Assembly (NCBI RefSeq): GCF_027943255.1 | Contig: NC_072892.1 | Coordinates: forward strand, 34,681,792-34,745,791 | Origin: Anastrepha obliqua | Lineage: Eukaryota; Arthropoda; Insecta; Diptera; Tephritidae | Reading direction: 5' to 3' | DNA length: 64,000 bases | Part shown: piece by piece, positions 29,601 through 35,190 of the stretch | How the letters are laid out: every line of letters starts with the position of its first letter | Numbering within the stretch: position 1 is the first letter of the stretch | Position numbers and translations under genes: made by a program | The notes under the pieces: model-generated | Databases searched by the model: none | What the model was told of the DNA's origin: nothing | The model's input: the letters and a program-made list of their open reading frames with translations, nothing else

Positions 29601-32162
29601 GGTCAAGATGGACTTCAATGTTAAAGAAATAAAAATGGGCGTGGATAATATTGCTAATGGCAACACGGTGATACGTGAGTACAGTTTTATACTTCATTTT
29701 ATAGCAAAGTGATTTAGATAATTGCCACCCTTTTGCCTTGATCTAAACGAGTACATAAACGGTTTGGTGACAATGGGAACACTATCGTCATTAGAGCGTC
29801 AAACTACCTAACAGTTCTGGCAGATAGGACATAAGGATCGAGGCCAGTAAGATTCTGATTACGGCATACTGGACACGATTTGGAATTGAGGCGATTGGGC
29901 TGGGATGTGTTCCCCTGCAACCTTAATAAACGGCTTGAAACCCCCCGAAAATGGCATTCAGAAATGAACACCATCTCCTCCGTCCTATTAAAACCTTGGC
30001 AGGTCTTAACATACGTTCAATGATCGTAACCACTAACACTGGTTGTATAGGTTGGGTTGAGATAAATCCCCATTAATTCCGGTTGGGGCTTGGCTCTGAA
30101 CTCTGGACCCCATAAAAGCTAGAGCGAACCTTTGCATGACCTCCCTGCTTGCATAGATAATCATAGAGCTTTTTAGGAAACTACACACACGATCGGAGAT
30201 AGCTGTCTTAAGTTTTGACCATGAATAATGAATAATACTATTGAAACACAAACACACAAAACCAAAAACAAACACCAGATGAGCAAACAAATATCTTTAG
30301 GAGAAGCTCGATTGTGGTGCATTCACCTCCTCTTAAAGATAACCGAAGCAATATAGCAACAGGCAGAGTAACGAGCCTAATGGCGACAGTCTGCGACGGA
30401 AACAGCATGTCGCTAATTCCAACGGAGACACCTACTGGCAGTTACCAAGGTACGCTGAAATTGGCTCAAAACAGAGGCAAACCGGGCCCTGCGCAAAAGC
30501 CAGGAAGACTTCTGACAAGCTTCCTGAGCTCTGCCAATAGAGTTGAGGCAAACAAAATGGTACTATATAAGAAGCTCATTGATCTCGTCGGCAAGTTGGG
30601 TTCTGAAATAAGCGAGCTCATCAGTTTATGTGAACCGCAGCACAACGTGCGTAGCGATATCAAAAAACGGCGCAACATAATTATGCGCTGACGCACGGAG
30701 CTAGTTATGCAAGCCGAAGCGGAGCAGAAGACCTCATATACTGTTCCGATGAGCAAGACGGTGGAAGTCCAAACAACAGCCGACAGCCGTGTCATAGCCA
30801 CACAAAGTCCACCACAAAGCGGTAAGCGATTCAGGGCTCAATCGAGCCCCAAGGAAAACTCGCAAGACTCTGAGAAAACTACGCAGGCAAAAAAAGGAGA
30901 CCTGCAGCCTAAATGGAGAAAGAAGAGCAATTGTTAAGGCCAACGCAAAAGGAGCATGAGTGGACGAAAGTTCGCAGGCAGAAGCAGAAAAAGGATAAAA
31001 AGGCAATAGCACCAATAAAACCAAGGGAGCATACCCCACATACCACTGGAGTGACAGCACCTTTGATATGTTTCTAACATTTTCGATTTTAACCTCCTCT
31101 GCAAAAAAAAACAAAAAAAAAACAGATATATGCCATCTGGTCCGGGCAACTTGTAGCTGCCAAAAGGATTGATGGCAAATCGCCTGGCGACCTCATTCAC
31201 CGCAGATCTGGCAACATACCAGTCATGCCAAGAAGAAATAGTAGCAGCTCGGACTACAGCCTCTTTCAATAAGGGCTGTTGTCGGCCAACGTTTATCTGA
31301 TTACCTGGAAAGTGAGATTCCATTAGCAAGCTGAGTGTCTCACTTTACCTCTCCGCGAAGGAGCCATCAGATTTCCTATCTGACCTCAGCTTTGCGGTTG
31401 GATCCCTCTTCAGGATCTTTACCAATTTGGCCATATCACTCAAAAATTCAATACCGCTGAAGAATTCCCTATAAGAAGCTCTTTTCGATTCCCGAATTGG
31501 CTTCTTGTAGTTCTTCTATGTTAAGCATGACATTATCACTCCCAGTACTCAGCAAAATTAGTATTGAGGGCTCGATTTAGAAGTTTTCTCGACTCACGAG
31601 TCAACACTTGGAGTTCTCGATTCCACCAAAGAAGGGGAGTACGATTAAGGAGAGTTAGAATTGGACAGGTTGACTCAAAATATTCAGTTCAAGCAGTGTT
31701 GAGTTTCTCAACAGCCGCCTCAATGCCCTTTCTTTCCGAAATCTTGGTGGCGTCAGGTCAAAGTCCAGCAATGCCCTCCTAAACTTCTACCAGTCTGTTT
31801 TCCTGAGATTTAGTTACTCACAATTTTTCTTCGGCTGACCAAACCTGGTAAACTATCACCCTTGACTATCCTTTTATGGTCGATTCCGTTGAATATTTAA
31901 AGGCACTGTTGTTATTTTTTTCAGATACTTACTGAGAATCAGTTTGTAGCAAAATTCTTAAAAATATTTGACTAAATTTCATTTTTTCTCATCACTTCTC
32001 GTTACAGAGGCCGCATTGAATCTCTTCATTAACTCAAACGCTCAAGAGTTGTTAAAGGAAATGAAACCAGCGCTACGCACGAAGCTCACACTGGTCATAC
32101 GCAACTTCATGGACCGGATTTTCGCGAAAATACCGCTAGACCAATGGATTAATTTGAATTAA
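1903..32162 (+). CDS. takeout/JHBP-family secreted protein, gene 1 (six exons, long introns)
   Basis: Spliced CDS: 1903-1984, 11391-11509, 11655-11776, 29252-29385, 29522-29674 and 32008-32162; every junction has GT-AG borders and the frame is kept, giving 254 aa, normal for the family. Residues 1-23 form a signal peptide (hydrophobic LGLIAFLTLISWISVKA), so the product is secreted. The mature N-terminus has the Cys pair in QCPRDEEYVNECL, then a GIPELDI-type segment and the body of a JHBP fold, which in known members binds a lipophilic ligand in haemolymph or other secretions. Residue-by-residue similarity to the gene at 44379 is visible along the whole length (for example GIPELDIYEIEPVVI against GIEELSVPSMEPLYI). 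Introns are 9406, 145, 17475, 136 and 2333 bp; the large ones are full of transposons. No stop or frameshift was seen, so it appears intact. The ligand and exact orthologue are not determinable here. Confidence 0.9.
2068..2262 (+). mobile_element. Divergent SINE relic (head missing)
   Basis: GGCAATGGCAAACCTCCGAG and TTTCTGCCAT, then a divergent middle, and a tail CGGCCAAAGACCG followed by GTAAGCGCG match, in order, the body and tail of the SINE family seen better at 13866, 23507 and 47528. The tRNA-like head is absent. It lies in intron 1 of takeout-like gene 1. Confidence 0.55.
2275..2520. repeat. AT-rich relic related to the foldback family
   Basis: Phrases such as ATTCATTCTACA, TTGTGCAAGATATATAAAAA, CAAACTATCATCAG and TACGCAGTTTCATAGCC recur with substitutions in the arms of the foldback-like repeat at 19600-20440. 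Only one arm is obvious here. There is no coding content. Confidence 0.4.
2521..3904. other. Intronic DNA, unassigned
   Basis: This part of intron 1 shows no convincing gene. The minus strand around 3010-3300 carries short, interrupted coding-like stretches that could be an old LINE, but no diagnostic motif was found. Confidence 0.4.
3905..6840 (-). mobile_element. LINE C-terminal region, minus strand, split by a Transib insertion
   Basis: Outside the Transib at 4300-6367, the minus strand reads as one LINE. From about 6640 down to 6373 it matches the 8170-8420 region, and from 4294 down to 3905 it continues with HWKVGDHTARLNLSFNP, the zinc-knuckle-like CRSCQAEGAKESLFH and FGKPFLQQ. The same sequence is on the plus strand at 7550-8690, so the two copies are inverted relative to each other. 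Stops are present. Family knowledge places this Cys/His motif after an RNase H domain in LINEs of the I/R1/LOA type. Confidence 0.75.
4300..6367 (-). mobile_element. Transib-type (RAG1-like) DNA transposon, deleted but with both ends
   Basis: The element is 2068 bp, begins CACTATGGGGTTTTT and ends with its reverse complement, and is flanked by a perfect 5-bp duplication CAATG (4295-4299 and 6368-6372). CACWATG ends and 5-bp target duplications are hallmarks of Transib, the family from which RAG1 derives. Minus-strand coding pieces (5712-5335, then 5384-4818 after a frame change) encode in order: CPIC (a C2 zinc motif), PLHAWIRFFEFVLKLSYR, NDGNTARRAF, the HxxxxH zinc pair in VHNVLVHG, and SESRNK with the catalytic Glu (compare NESGNK at RAG1 E962). 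The upstream part with the two catalytic Asp residues is missing, so it cannot encode an active transposase. It sits inside an older LINE. Confidence 0.85.
6841..7549. other. AT-rich intronic DNA, unassigned
   Basis: Very AT-rich to about 7260 with short TATA/CATA runs. From 7290 to 7549 base composition becomes balanced and may be an eroded 5' continuation of the LINE that follows, but no motif supports this. Confidence 0.4.
7550..8690 (+). mobile_element. LINE RNase H and C-terminal zinc-motif region, plus strand
   Basis: The plus strand encodes an RNase H domain with recognisable acidic motifs: IYTDGSK (first Asp, near 7830), AELLAIREACKSL (Glu, after a stop at about 7932), LSDSQPAIKAL (Asp, near 8015) and VPDHRNIQGNEVADELA. 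Further on it reads HWKVGDHAARLNLPLNP and CRSCQAEGVKESLFHYLC (Cys/His knuckle, about 8455-8510). Several stops and frame changes make it a relic. It is the inverted counterpart of the LINE at 3905-6840, and the similarity continues into the 3' part near 8650. Confidence 0.8.
8830..9600 (-). mobile_element. mariner-type transposase relic
   Basis: Minus-strand pieces in order: LTIREPAEDLNMASGSVQ (helix-turn-helix, about 9500-9430), then VLMVYMDRNDILYYEFL and LCENNSCNLHHNNAP (9314-9060), then LCDFILLKRFKTESQKCFES, HKGVAVGGEYFEGDN (9020-8880). These match mariner transposases (irritans-like). The second catalytic Asp in the usual LHHDNAP motif is Asn here, and the third (CDF) is present. Frameshifts separate the blocks and part of the catalytic region is missing, so it is dead. 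Confidence 0.8.
9601..9984. other. Intronic DNA, unassigned
   Basis: There is a small minus-strand frame at 9776-9967 rich in His and Gln (HHNQHHQHHQNHQ); it has no recognised domain and is low complexity. Nothing else was recognised. Confidence 0.35.
9985..10320 (-). mobile_element. mariner transposase fragment (mauritiana-like)
   Basis: Minus-strand reading gives ENELKPRYVEG, CEL-VLRQTRKRFLRHIVNG, DKKLVQFDRTKCRKSCESSD and RPNRMFTTPKL, with stops inside. This follows the family pattern LTxxxxERR...CExLLxRxxRxxFLHRIVTGDEKW...KPNIHxxK. The first catalytic Asp falls in NGDKK. No terminal repeats were located. It is unrelated to the preceding mariner at sequence level. Confidence 0.7.
10329..10760 (+). 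mobile_element. LINE C-terminus with CCHC-like motif and 3' tail
   Basis: An open frame of 112 codons (10329-10667) reads LLKLSKKDLRVLVGVITGH, CLSCLENDDTAEHILCSC and a terminal helical segment ending FKRFVEE. This is the usual last domain of fly LINEs of the R1/I type and is similar to the copy at 15050-15572. The short 3' part after the stop has ACGGACCTGTGAGGTCTAAG, typical of such 3' ends. Confidence 0.75.
10761..11390. other. End of intron 1, nothing recognised
   Basis: AT-rich intronic sequence leading to the acceptor TTTCAG at 11385-11390 of takeout-like gene 1. No repeat or coding signal was recognised. Confidence 0.5.
11568..11612 (+). repeat. CA dinucleotide microsatellite in intron 2
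   Basis: A run of about 20 CA units, with one TA interruption, fills the middle of the 145-bp intron 2 (11510-11654) of takeout-like gene 1. It is likely length-polymorphic. Confidence 0.9.
11777..12770. repeat. AT-rich foldback-like repeat with internal hairpin
   Basis: Two opposed blocks, ATAGTTCATTCTCC plus TTGTGCAAATTTAAAAAAAA (about 12142-12213) and, inverted, TTTGCACAAATTTTGAAACTT plus AGAATGAACTATA (about 12527-12585), give terminal inversions like those of the foldback repeat at 19600-20440. At about 12647-12712 the sequence TTCTTTATTGAAATTGAATT and its reverse complement form a hairpin with arms of about 23 bp, next to a direct repeat of one arm. No coding content. Confidence 0.5.
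12771..13150. other. Intronic DNA, possibly LINE-derived
   Basis: Balanced base composition with short frames interrupted by stops, adjoining the minus-strand LINE that follows. No motif identifies it. Confidence 0.3.
13151..13860 (-). mobile_element. LINE RNase H region, minus strand
   Basis: Minus-strand frames (13767-13447 and 13453-13151) include IFQAELYVIERCA (the Glu motif of RNase H), SIAILTYNQAAIKALNSF (a degenerate SDSQAAIKAL block in which the catalytic Asp position reads Tyr) and LVLKCLHQLDIIDRNNQVWI. Upstream is a YGTWMDLSPRK segment. Together they are a LINE RNase H domain broken by a frameshift. A SINE follows at 13866. Confidence 0.7.
13866..14183 (+). mobile_element. tRNA-derived SINE, near full length (copy A)
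   Basis: The head GGCGGCCGCCGTAGCCGAAT holds a Pol III A-box-like TAGCCGAATGGG at 13877 and a B box GGTTCGAATCT at 13930, 53 bp apart as in tRNA genes. The body contains TAATAGCGGTCGCCCCTCGG, GGCAATGGCGAACCTCCGAG, TGTATTTCTCCCATGAAAAA and GTAGGTCCCTCCATTTGTGG. The tail is GAGCTCGGCCAAACACCC, a hairpin loop of A's, AGAGCCAATTA and a CATA repeat. About 318 bp. It does not fold as an intact tRNA and is a retroposon. Confidence 0.85.
14184..15049. other. Intronic DNA, unassigned
   Basis: Balanced composition with short interrupted frames on both strands. The region could be old LINE sequence, but no motif was recognised. Confidence 0.35.
15050..15572 (+). mobile_element. LINE C-terminus with internal tandem duplication
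   Basis: The plus strand reads NFLLKLRRKDVRLMVGIITG, then GQHMITIGIIDDPICLSCLK, EHFPCKCPAFARARLRVLG and a terminal segment ending ESGKFSPD. This is the CCHC-type last domain, closely related to 10329-10667. An exact 85-bp tandem duplication (15173-15342) shifts the frame, so the copy is inactive. CT-rich sequence follows the stop. Confidence 0.8.
15173..15342 (+). repeat. 85-bp exact tandem duplication inside a LINE
   Basis: The block beginning CCGAACAGAAAACTGTCAAA at 15173 recurs at 15258 with no difference noticed by eye apart from the bases at the junctions. 85 is not a multiple of three, so the reading frame of the LINE is broken by it. The identity implies a recent event or an assembly duplicate. 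Confidence 0.9.
15573..16299. other. Intronic DNA, nothing recognised
   Basis: A CT-rich start (TATCTCTATCTCTG-type), then AT-rich sequence with a TA run near 16075. No coding signal was recognised. Confidence 0.4.
16300..16812 (+). mobile_element. LINE 3' end with TAACC-type tail
   Basis: Coding pieces RTKCLFGFNISTSSALTGII, FRRSCRDEEEIQWIQHLLCE and GDYCFEDLGYL (in changed frames) are the CCHC-like terminal domain of a LINE. The 3' end finishes CTAATCTAACCTAACCTAG, a short TAACC-type repeat. The same type of tail is seen inverted at 22482 and 41128. Frameshifts and stops indicate a relic. Confidence 0.7.
16813..17887. other. Intronic DNA, nothing recognised
   Basis: AT-rich, no open frame of note and no repeat motif recognised in this stretch of intron 3. 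Confidence 0.4.
17888..18065. mobile_element. MITE with ACAAGGTGGCGC inverted ends
   Basis: A 178-bp element starts ACAAGGTGGCGCCAAATTA and ends with the inverse TAATTTTGCGCCACCTTGT. It has no coding capacity. The same end occurs at 24175-24190 after the C-terminus of a Tc1/mariner-type transposase, which is a candidate for its autonomous parent. Confidence 0.75.
18262..18412. mobile_element. Two SINE heads in inverted orientation
   Basis: Plus strand from 18267: GATTACCATTCAGAATTCAG, AGAGAATCTCGTTCGAATCC (B box), GGTGAAACAC. After about 25 bp comes the reverse complement of another head: GAGATTCTCTCTGAATTCCG, AATGGTAAACACGCACC and CGACTACGGCGGCCGT. The two form a hairpin of tRNA-like SINE heads; bodies and tails are missing from both. 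Confidence 0.75.
18413..19590 (+). mobile_element. LINE, RT thumb to 3' end with AAC tail
   Basis: An open frame at 18405-18869 encodes NLQLFPTKSTATLFTTWTKE, VTFDSLLSFLAHTTAFTTKV and WGKNKEMWLSIFKAIGRPVL (the region after the RT palm). After a frame change near 18843 it continues PVWSPGTSDSQWTKLQTYQN, HDEALMLHVREHNKLLSKQY and RVTLAQLRSGYCSRLNSYLS, then CPACEGTHTT. Another frame change near 19430 gives LWTQPVETASFLGLPLDELD and the stop near 19530. The 3' end has AACAACAACAAC. This is a jockey/I-like LINE, dead by two frameshifts but otherwise well preserved, which suggests a fairly young copy. Confidence 0.85.
19600..20440. repeat. Foldback-like element with long inverted arms
   Basis: The left arm (about 19805-19940) includes TTCATCAACATTTCAAAC and TTTTATAGCCAGTTAAA. 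The right arm (about 20290-20440) carries the inverse, TTTAACTGGCTATAAAA and GTTTGAAATGTTGATGAA. Arms are over 100 bp with mismatches; the spacer of about 350 bp has no transposase. Related arms occur near 2275 and 12140-12585. Confidence 0.6.
20509..21065 (-). mobile_element. Deleted mariner-superfamily element with intact inverted ends
   Basis: Inverted ends GGTGGGCCAAATAAGACCTA (20512-20531) and its reverse complement near 21042-21061, flanked by TA, bound a 557-bp element. The minus strand (20986-20546) keeps an open 146-codon piece of an IS630/Tc1/mariner-type transposase: LMPDEAHFHLNGYVHKQNCR (first Asp), TVWCGVMAIRVIGQYFFEN and LWFQQDAATAHTARQ (second Asp). The N-terminal DNA-binding region and the third catalytic residue are missing, so it is non-autonomous. 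Confidence 0.85.
21066..22479. other. Intronic DNA, nothing recognised
   Basis: A 142-codon open frame at 21697-22125 has no recognisable domain, odd composition and no splice context, and is not supported as a gene. The rest is AT-rich. Confidence 0.4.
22480..22870 (-). mobile_element. LINE 3' end, minus strand, TAACC-type tail
   Basis: Read on the minus strand, the region ends GGCATCACAATGAGCTATGA and CAACCTAACCTAACC, the form of LINE 3' ends seen also at 16790 and 41128. The upstream part has only short interrupted frames. Orientation is given by the tail. Confidence 0.5.
22903..23062 (+). mobile_element. Degenerate SINE
   Basis: ACCGCCGTAGCCGAATACG (head with A-box similarity), a degenerate middle lacking the B box, TTTTTTCTAATAACGATAGC, TCCGAGTGTATTTCTGC and TATGAAAAAGCTCCGCATAA follow the SINE order. 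The 3' part is lost. This is an older copy than the one at 23507. Confidence 0.7.
23063..23506. other. Intronic DNA, nothing recognised
   Basis: Short stretch between two SINE copies. No coding or repeat signal was recognised. Confidence 0.4.
23507..23802 (+). mobile_element. tRNA-derived SINE, near full length (copy D)
   Basis: GGCGGCCGCCGTAGTCGAAT head, A-box-like TAGTCGAATGGGTTAGTGC, B-box-like GGTCCGAATCTC, body with TCTAATAGCGTTCGTCCCGC and GTGTATTTCTGCCATGAAAA, and tail GAGCTCGGCTAAGCGCCC, AAAAAGAGTGTACGCGCCAA. The CTCATAAAA segment of other copies is partly deleted. Lies in intron 3 of takeout-like gene 1. Confidence 0.85.
23880..24193 (+). mobile_element. Tc1/mariner-type transposase C-terminal remnant with end
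   Basis: The plus strand encodes VRDKPATIQELKDEIIQHIN, NVTENLDHRMEVMEKDFYHT and a stop, similar to the last part of the transposase type seen at 20509 and 27466. It is followed about 60 bp later by GCGCCACCTTGTAT, the same end as the MITE at 17888-18065. The 5' portion and other end are missing. Confidence 0.65.
24194..26029. other. Intronic DNA, nothing recognised
   Basis: About 1.8 kb without a recognised feature. A 98-codon frame at 25127-25423 has no domain or family resemblance and is not called. Small CATA runs occur near 24940 and 25580. Confidence 0.4.
26030..27235 (+). repeat. Minisatellite of about 93-bp monomers resembling pogo/Tigger ends
   Basis: The core ACAGTGAAACCTCGATATAA recurs, with changes, about every 80-110 bp (near 26040, 26130, 26210, 26320, 26418, 26507, 26600, 26687). 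A block of about 402 bp (26431-26832) is then repeated almost unchanged (26833-27234). The core has the form of pogo/Tigger inverted ends (compare CAGTGAAACCTC at 62094). There is no transposase in the array. Confidence 0.8.
27466..27938 (-). mobile_element. Deleted mariner-superfamily element with inverted ends
   Basis: The ends GGGTTTTCCAATAAGAGGTG (27467) and, inverted, AACACCTGTTATTGGAAAAT (27916) are imperfect terminal repeats. Minus-strand coding at 27920-27693 reads LRYREMINDFLWPELDGIDL, VYFQQDGAICHTSNETIDLL (second Asp) and NWPPRSCDLT (third catalytic position region). The N-terminal half is deleted. It is related to, but distinct from, the element at 20509. Confidence 0.8.
28031..28283 (-). 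mobile_element. SINE, minus strand, tail truncated (copy E)
   Basis: Minus-strand order: head GGCCGCCATAGCCGAATGAG, A-box-like region, ATTCGGAATTCAGAGAGCAC, CTCGGTGAAAGACC, TCTAATAGCGGTCGCCCCTC, GGCAATGGCAAATCTCCGAG, body and GAGCTCGGCCAAACACCC. The hairpin and repeat tail beyond this are missing. Confidence 0.85.
28284..29251. other. End of intron 3, nothing recognised
   Basis: Mixed composition without recognised motif; short frames near 28600-28970 on both strands show no family resemblance. Ends at the TTGCAG acceptor of exon 4. Confidence 0.4.
29740..31060 (+). mobile_element. LINE 5' region and ORF1 (gag-like) relic
   Basis: From about 30314 the plus strand encodes a 125-codon piece with a helical stretch VEANKMVLYKKLIDLVGKLG and SEISELISLCEPQHNVRSDI. 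After a stop follow QAEAEQKTSYTVPMSKTVEV and, after a frame change near 30925, EHEWTKVRRQKQKKDKK. Coiled-coil then basic sequence before a zinc-knuckle region is the pattern of R1/jockey ORF1. No knuckles remain; the copy breaks off near 31060, where a minus-strand LINE starts. The 29740-30300 part is presumed 5' UTR. Confidence 0.6.
31090..31860 (-). mobile_element. LINE, endonuclease-RT linker and RT start, minus strand
   Basis: Minus-strand pieces: PLLWWNRELQVLTRESRKLL (post-endonuclease WWN motif, near 31650-31590), a long interrupted linker, then VRAATISSWHDWYVARSAVN, SYKLPGPDGIY (the RT KSPGPDGI block, near 31150) and LLQRRLKSKMLETYQR. Stops are frequent. It abuts the plus-strand ORF1 relic, so the two together are a rearranged LINE or two insertions. 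It lies in intron 5 of takeout-like gene 1. Confidence 0.7.
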
Positions 32163-32415
32163 TAGTTGCGTGAGCGGAGCTGCGCTGGCATACGCGCAAA
32201 TGCCAGCGATTGAAATTAAAATTTATCAGTTAGCAGTTTATTAGCTTAGCTGTAATCTAAGGTTAATTAGAAATTAGTCAAAATCTATTTATTTAAAGAT
32301 AATCAATTAGAGCTAAAACTGTTAGTGTGCGACAATTTCTATTAAATGGGAAATTGCTATAGATTTACATATTTTATTCAGTACAAGCACGACTAGAAGT
32401 AATGACAATTCTTCA

Positions 32416-32421
32416 AATAAA
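32416..32421 (+). terminator. Polyadenylation signal AATAAA, takeout-like gene 1
   Basis: AATAAA lies 254 bp after the stop codon of the final exon and is the nearest canonical hexamer downstream. It gives a plausible short 3' UTR. Confidence 0.55.
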
Positions 32422-33399
32422 ATTAATTAATATAATAACCACAAACACTTTTAATTATGAGGAAAAAAATGAAGTCGGTACTAAGTATTGGGCAGAGTTC
32501 GAATAAAGAAGTATTTCGCAACGGTGAACCCCACGCTTTTGCGAGAAAAAAGCTTTACTCAGAATTTCCCATTCTCTTGAAAGTGACAAAGTGACTATCA
32601 TTAATCGCTTTATATTAATATAAAAATAAACTAATATAAAATAATGGTTATAAAAAAATGAATAAAAAAAAATTATGAAAAAACTAAAATCATAAATAGT
32701 AAACCACGAGTAAATTATCTGTATGTAAGTCACATGGAGGTGTGTGTTTTTTATGTGTGGTCGTGAGGCAAAAGCAAAAATAACTGTAATCTGCTACCAA
32801 CTGCCAACATAAATTAAAAGGCGAGTAAACAATAGACTTTGGGAACAGCAACGCTACAGTCGTCAGCAATTTGTAGGCGGGTTTGGAGGAGACAGGGAAT
32901 GCACAGGCTCAAATTATTGAGCGAACACCAAACTCACACACATCCGCACACACGCACATGCATGCATTGAAGTAATAACGAAAGCTGTTGAAATGTCACT
33001 TGGTTATTTAGACTTTTAAACTGCCCACCCTGACTGTAATAACCATTTACATATTTATGTATGTATGTGTATGTGTATGTATGTGTGTAAATAATTGAAT
33101 GTACGAGCATGAATGAACGACTACAAACGAACGTTGCTCGTTTTGCACGCATAGCTCAACATCGACTAGGCAAGAATTGTAATTTTCTCAATAGCTTCTG
33201 TGACCGAATAATGTAACTTATGACAGGGAATTTGGCGTTTCAAAAAAATACTGTTTTCATAGGTATAACAACTAAGGCTAGGGTAGGCTCTTCAGGTTAA
33301 GGTTGTTTGCAATAGCTTTGATGGCCTATGAAAAAAGTGGCAGATTATTATATTTTAGTAAGTGAAGTCTTGGACGCATGAAGCTGTTGTGATAATAGA
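32422..33399. other. Intergenic DNA, nothing recognised
   Basis: AT-rich with small GTAT/CATA runs (33055-33090). No gene or transposon motif was recognised. Confidence 0.4.
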
Positions 33400-33560
33400 C
33401 ATAAACGCGGCTCCACCTTAAAGAAATGCTAACACGATTCCAGGGTGGACGGGGAGGAATTAAATAGTGTTAGTGGGAGCATGCCCTATATACCATTGGT
33501 GTGACGGCACCTTGAATAATGTTTCTGATAGATTTCAATCCCCTTAGCAAGAAAAAAAAA
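33400..33560 (-). mobile_element. Short LINE RT relic, minus strand
   Basis: The stretch GCATGCCCTATATACCATTG, GTGTGACGGCACCTTG and the following 50 bp match, with changes, 31030-31100, the minus-strand LINE RT. Only about 90 bp are clearly shared. Confidence 0.5.
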
Positions 33561-33739
33561 GATATATATTTTTTATGATGATAATTACTATCGCCTGTGC
33601 TAGAAAATTCGGCCATAACTGTGCCTCTTGTACGGAGTTTTTTGTTATTCAATTTGAGCTCATTTATATTTTTGTCTTCTTTTCTTTAGCTCTATTCCTC
33701 TCTGTTATCCCTTGTCTCCTTATCTTTAGTTCTTTACCT

Positions 33740-35190
33740 CCCTTATCTTTAACCTCCTTTATCTTTATGTTTATGTTTATCTTTATTTTTATCTTTATCT
33801 TAACTCTCATCTTTATCTTTATCTTTATGTTCATCTTTATCTTTATCTTTATCTTTAGCTTTATGCTCATCTTTATCTTTATCTTTAGCTTTATGCCCAT
33901 CTTTATCTTTGTCTTTAGCTTTATGCTCATCTTTATCTTTATCTTTATCTTTATCTTTATCTTTATCTTTATCTTTATCTTTATCTTTATCTTTATCTTT
34001 ATCTTTATCTTTATCTTTATCTTTATCTTTATCTTTATCTTTATCTTTATCTTTATCTTTATCTTTATCTTTATCTTTATCTTTATCTTTATCTTTATCT
34101 TTATCTTTAGCTTTATGCCCATCTTTATCTTTGTCTTTAGCTTTATGCTCATCTTTATCTTTATCTTTATCTTTATCTTTATCTTTATCTTTATCTTTAT
34201 CTTTATCTTTATCTTTATCTTTATCTTTATCTTTATCTTTATCTGTATCTTTATCTTTATCTTTATCTTTATCTTTATCTTTATCTTTATCTTTATCTTT
34301 ATCTTTATCTTTATCTTTATCTTTATCTTTATCTTTATCTTTATCTTTATCTTTATCTTTATCTTTATCTTTATCTTTATCTTTATTTTTATCTTTATCT
34401 CTATTTTTATCTTTATCTTTATCTTTATCTTTATCTTTATCTTTATCTTTATCTTTATCTTTATCTTTATCTTTAGCTTTATGCTCATCTTTATCTTTAT
34501 CTTTAGCTTTATGCCCATCTTTATCTTTGTCTTTAGCTTTATCTTTATCTCTATTTTTATCTTTATCTTTGTCTTTATCTTTATTTTCATCTTTATCTTT
34601 ATCTTTATTTTTATCTTTATCTTTATCTTTATCTTTATCTTTATCTCTATTTTTATCTTTATCTTTGTCTTTATTTTCATCTTTATCTTTATCTTTATCT
34701 TTATCTTTATCTTTATCTTTATCTTTATCTTTATCTTTATCTTTATCTTTATCTTTATCTTTATCTTTATCTTTATATTTATATTTATCTTTATCTTTAT
34801 CTTTATCTTTATCTTTATCTTTATCTTTATCTTTATCTTTATCTTTATCTTTATCTTTATCTTTATCTTTATCTTTATCTTTATCTTTATCTTTATCTTT
34901 ATCTTTATCTTTATCTTTATCTTTATCTTTATCTTTATCTTTATCTTTATCTTTATCTTTATCTTTATCTTTATCTTTATCTTTATCTTTATCTTTATCT
35001 TTATCTTTATCTTTATCTTTATCTTTATCTTTATCTTTATCTTTATCTTTATCTTTATCTTTATCTTTATCTTTATCTTTATCTTTATCTTTATCTTTAT
35101 CTTTATCTTTATCTTTATCTTTATCTTTATCTTTATCTTTATCTTTATCTTTATCTTTATCTTTATCTTTGTCTTTATCTTTATCTTTAT
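33740..35190. repeat. CTTTAT hexanucleotide satellite array, about 1.4 kb
   Basis: Some 230 units of CTTTAT in head-to-tail order with scattered single-base variants (GTCTTT, TATTTT, ATCTGT). A compound variant, CTTTAGCTTTATG(C)CCATC, recurs at about 33865-33930, 34108-34152 and 34468-34515, which indicates local duplication of larger blocks. The purest part is about 34700-35165. On the minus strand each unit presents AGATAA, a consensus GATA-factor site. The huge open frames across it (Phe-Ile, Leu-Ser and Lys-Ile repeats) are artefacts of the 6-bp unit. Confidence 0.97.

Noticed and set aside
30314..30937. Host gene with coiled coil in intron 5
   Set aside because: The helical stretch followed by basic residues, stops and a frame change fits LINE ORF1 better, and LINE RT lies next to it.
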